From Chlorocebus sabaeus (Eukaryota > Chordata > Mammalia > Primates > Cercopithecidae), in contig NC_132910.1 in assembly GCF_047675955.1 (NCBI RefSeq), forward strand, positions 114,621,143 through 114,685,142: a DNA stretch of 64,000 nt, read 5' to 3'. Position 1 is the first letter of the stretch, and every line of letters starts with the position of its first letter. A model generated the notes under the pieces. It ran no database searches, was not told where the DNA came from, and saw only the letters and a list, made by a program, of their open reading frames with translations. Below are positions 62,167 through 64,000 of this stretch, piece after piece. A program made the position numbers and the translations under genes.

Positions 62167-63098
62167 CTGACAGGGAGAAAGTAACTGCAGTTATGTCTTT
62201 CTATCAAAAGGAAATAATCATAATTTCATCTTTGTTTCTAGAAAGCTTCCAATTGCCAGTCACAATGAACAAATACATATCATTACTATTGCTGCAAATA
62301 CATGCTTTTTTAAGCCTCCAAACATTATATGTCTTAATTCCTTAAACATTGTATGTCTAAATTCTCCAAAACTACAGCTGACTCCATCACTCCTGTTATA
62401 TAGCTCCATGGACTATCGTCTTCCTTCTCCAATGTCTGCCCCTTTCCCTTCTGTTGAGAGGCACGCCATCTCCTGCCTACACCCACCATACTTGCACTTC
62501 CAAATGCACCTCTTTCCTTCATACTCTACAGACTGTTCCTAACAACCTCCATTTCTAAAATCATTCCTAGTAACTACCTGTTCTTTAAAATCGACTAAAG
62601 ACTCAGAAGACTCAGCTTACTGTCAATACAGACAAATCACATAATCTTGTAAATTTACTTTATATCTGAAAAAAAAGTCCTAAATCCTGAACTTTTGTGT
62701 GGGAAGTGTAACTTTTGGATTTTAATTTATCTCTTACTTTCCTTCCCTTGTGTGTGTGTATATGCATATATATTTGTATGTATACATTGGCTGTGCTTCA
62801 AAAAGTTCTAGTTCAGCCTTGGAAATTCTACTGCAGCTTATCTCAAGCTATCTCTATTTAACCTGGGAATTAGAAATGGTTTAGTTTGTGATTTCAGAAA
62901 TGCCTGTTTAACTCGTTCAAATAAAAGAAGATAAGCATAGAGATTTTCTGTTGTAGTTGAAAAGAGATCACTATTTTAAATAGATGACTTGTATCTTTTA
63001 AATCTAAAACTTCCAAATATTAGTGATAAACATAAAGTTTTACATAAAATAACAAATGTTTAATCTACATCAACTTTTTTTTATTCTCTATAAATTTT

Positions 63099-63413
63099 CT
63101 TTTTTTTTTTTTTTTTTTTTTTTTGAGACAGAATTTCACTGCTGTTGCCCAGACTGGAGTGCAATGGTGCAATCTCGGTTCACTGCAACCTCTGCATCCC
63201 AGGCTCAAGTGATTTTCCTGCCTCAGCCCCATAAGTAGCTGGGACTACAGGTACCTGCACAACCACACAAGCTAATTTTTTTGTATTTTTTTGTAGAGAT
63301 ATAGTTGACAAGACTGTTGCCCAGGCTGGTCTCAAACTCCTGAGCTCAAGTGATCTGCCTGCCTTGGCCTCCCAAAGTGCTAGTATTACAGGCATGAGCC
63401 ACCTCACCTAGTC
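63099..63413 (-). mobile_element. Alu (old, AluJ/S)
   Basis: T24-type tail near 63101-63124, 'gagacagaatttcactgctg', 'gctgggactacaggtacctg', 'gagccacctcacctagtc'. Well diverged. Confidence 0.93.
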
Positions 63414-64000
63414 ATCAACTTAAATTGTGTTCTAACTGTGTAATAATTTAAATAAAAGCTACCTAATTAGTGTTTATAATTATTGTACTGAAAACAAGTT
63501 GGTTCTATTTAAAATGTCCAAATATAGATCATCTGAATGGCAGATTAGACACACTTATTTTTCATTTAGTGTTTGTCATAAGAATTACTTAACTGTGGCT
63601 AATAATATTCCATTTGGCTAATAATATTTTCAGTCTAAAATTATATGAAAAATATAGCTTTGAGGCAAATCCCTATAGATGTAACCCATTTAAAATTAAG
63701 GTCTGAAGTCATAAAATAAACACAGAATCCCCAAAAAAGAAAAGCTGAACAACTTCCAGTTAACCTGCAATCAACTAAATGCTCGAAGATTCCATTAAAT
63801 TAGAATGCTCCCTGCAACTTAGCTTCTGAGAGTAATTGTGATACTGGGTTATACTAGGGCAGTATTAGTTTTTAACGTTTAAGATCCTTGGAAGTAGATA
63901 GGGAATTTTAATGGGACAGGTGCTGAGTGTTAAATGAAATTCACCCAAAAGGGACAACAGCCAGTGGGTGCCTCAAATACAAAACCTGCAGCCATCAGGA
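63414..64000. other. No feature recognised
   Basis: AT-rich intronic sequence. 'ctaataatattccatttggctaataatatt' near 63600-63629 is a small local duplication. Confidence 0.5.

Larger units (their letters stand above)
59786..63098. other. Mostly unique intronic sequence
   Basis: Apart from the L2 piece at 60235-60420, the exon-like segment at 61977-62166, and a TG/TA stretch at 62748-62785, nothing was recognised. Short ORFs at 61164-61433 and 61495-61713 show no protein likeness. Confidence 0.45.
1..64000 (-). other. MARCHF1: Interior of the MARCHF1 gene: introns flanking one exon
   Basis: Inference from the single recognised exon. MARCHF1 spans hundreds of kilobases in primates, mostly intron. 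Nothing here looks like its 3' end, its RING-CH exons, or another gene. Sequence below 14778 would then be downstream intron, and sequence above 14926 upstream intron or 5' non-coding exons that cannot be recognised without transcripts. Confidence 0.7.

Noticed and set aside
1..64000. Search for CRISPR arrays, bacterial operons, plasmid or phage features
   Set aside because: Alu, L1, MIR and MaLR repeats and a spliced vertebrate exon show this is primate nuclear DNA; no regularly spaced prokaryotic repeats seen.
1..64000. Search for small RNA genes or pseudogenes (tRNA, U6, Y RNA, 5S)
   Set aside because: No recognisable A/B boxes or characteristic 5' ends were found outside Alu-derived sequence.

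Overview
This is an AT-rich, CpG-poor, repeat-dense stretch of primate nuclear DNA, almost all intronic. The best taxonomic marker is a nearly full-length young Alu at 44158-44462. It carries substitutions that, from memory, mark the Old World monkey AluYRa lineage rather than human AluY: 'ctcaagcc', 'gccgagacggg', 'caaaaaactagc', 'gggcgaggtgg' and 'gatccggccactg'. The source is therefore most likely a macaque, baboon or related cercopithecid. This is inference and was not checked by alignment.

One protein-coding exon is recognisable, on the minus strand at 14778-14926. It has a splice acceptor, an in-frame ATG, 37 codons beginning MLGWCEAIARNPH and a strong GTGAGT donor. I recognise the N-terminus of MARCHF1 (MARCH1), a membrane-bound RING-CH E3 ubiquitin ligase that down-regulates MHC class II and CD86. 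MARCHF1 is a very large gene with long introns. The rest of the window is best read as the introns on either side of this exon: downstream intron at 1-14777, upstream intron at 14927-64000. No RING-CH exon, promoter, CpG island, tRNA, rRNA or other complete gene was seen. Two further minus-strand segments (9087-9210 and 61977-62166) are open and bounded by good splice motifs, but match no protein I know.

Layout. 0-5.3 kb: L1 fragments in both orientations, two MIRs, and an antisense L1 carrying two more L1 3' ends nested inside it. 5.3-13.5 kb: mostly unique sequence with a (CA)n, an Alu, MIRs and old LTR-like pieces. 13.55-13.92 kb: a MaLR LTR. 13.9-17.5 kb: a repeat-poor block around the exon. 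17.5-20.4 kb: two Alus, an L2 and a MITE-like inverted repeat. 20.7-25.5 kb: a long, internally deleted L1M. 25.5-35.6 kb: sparse old repeats. 35.66-36.38 kb: a shortened HERV-K(HML-2)-type solo LTR with perfect 6-bp target duplications. 37-50 kb: L2, MIR, hAT and Alu copies, plus an Alu expanded into a TATC/TATA microsatellite holding a hairpin. 50-64 kb: more MIR and Alu pieces, and an L2 split by an L1 with a complex internal duplication.

I found no previously undescribed biological system. The observations most worth a second look are structural: the rearranged L1 at 57.6-58.5 kb, the Alu-derived hairpin at 46.4 kb, the shortened solo LTR, and the two orphan exon-like segments.
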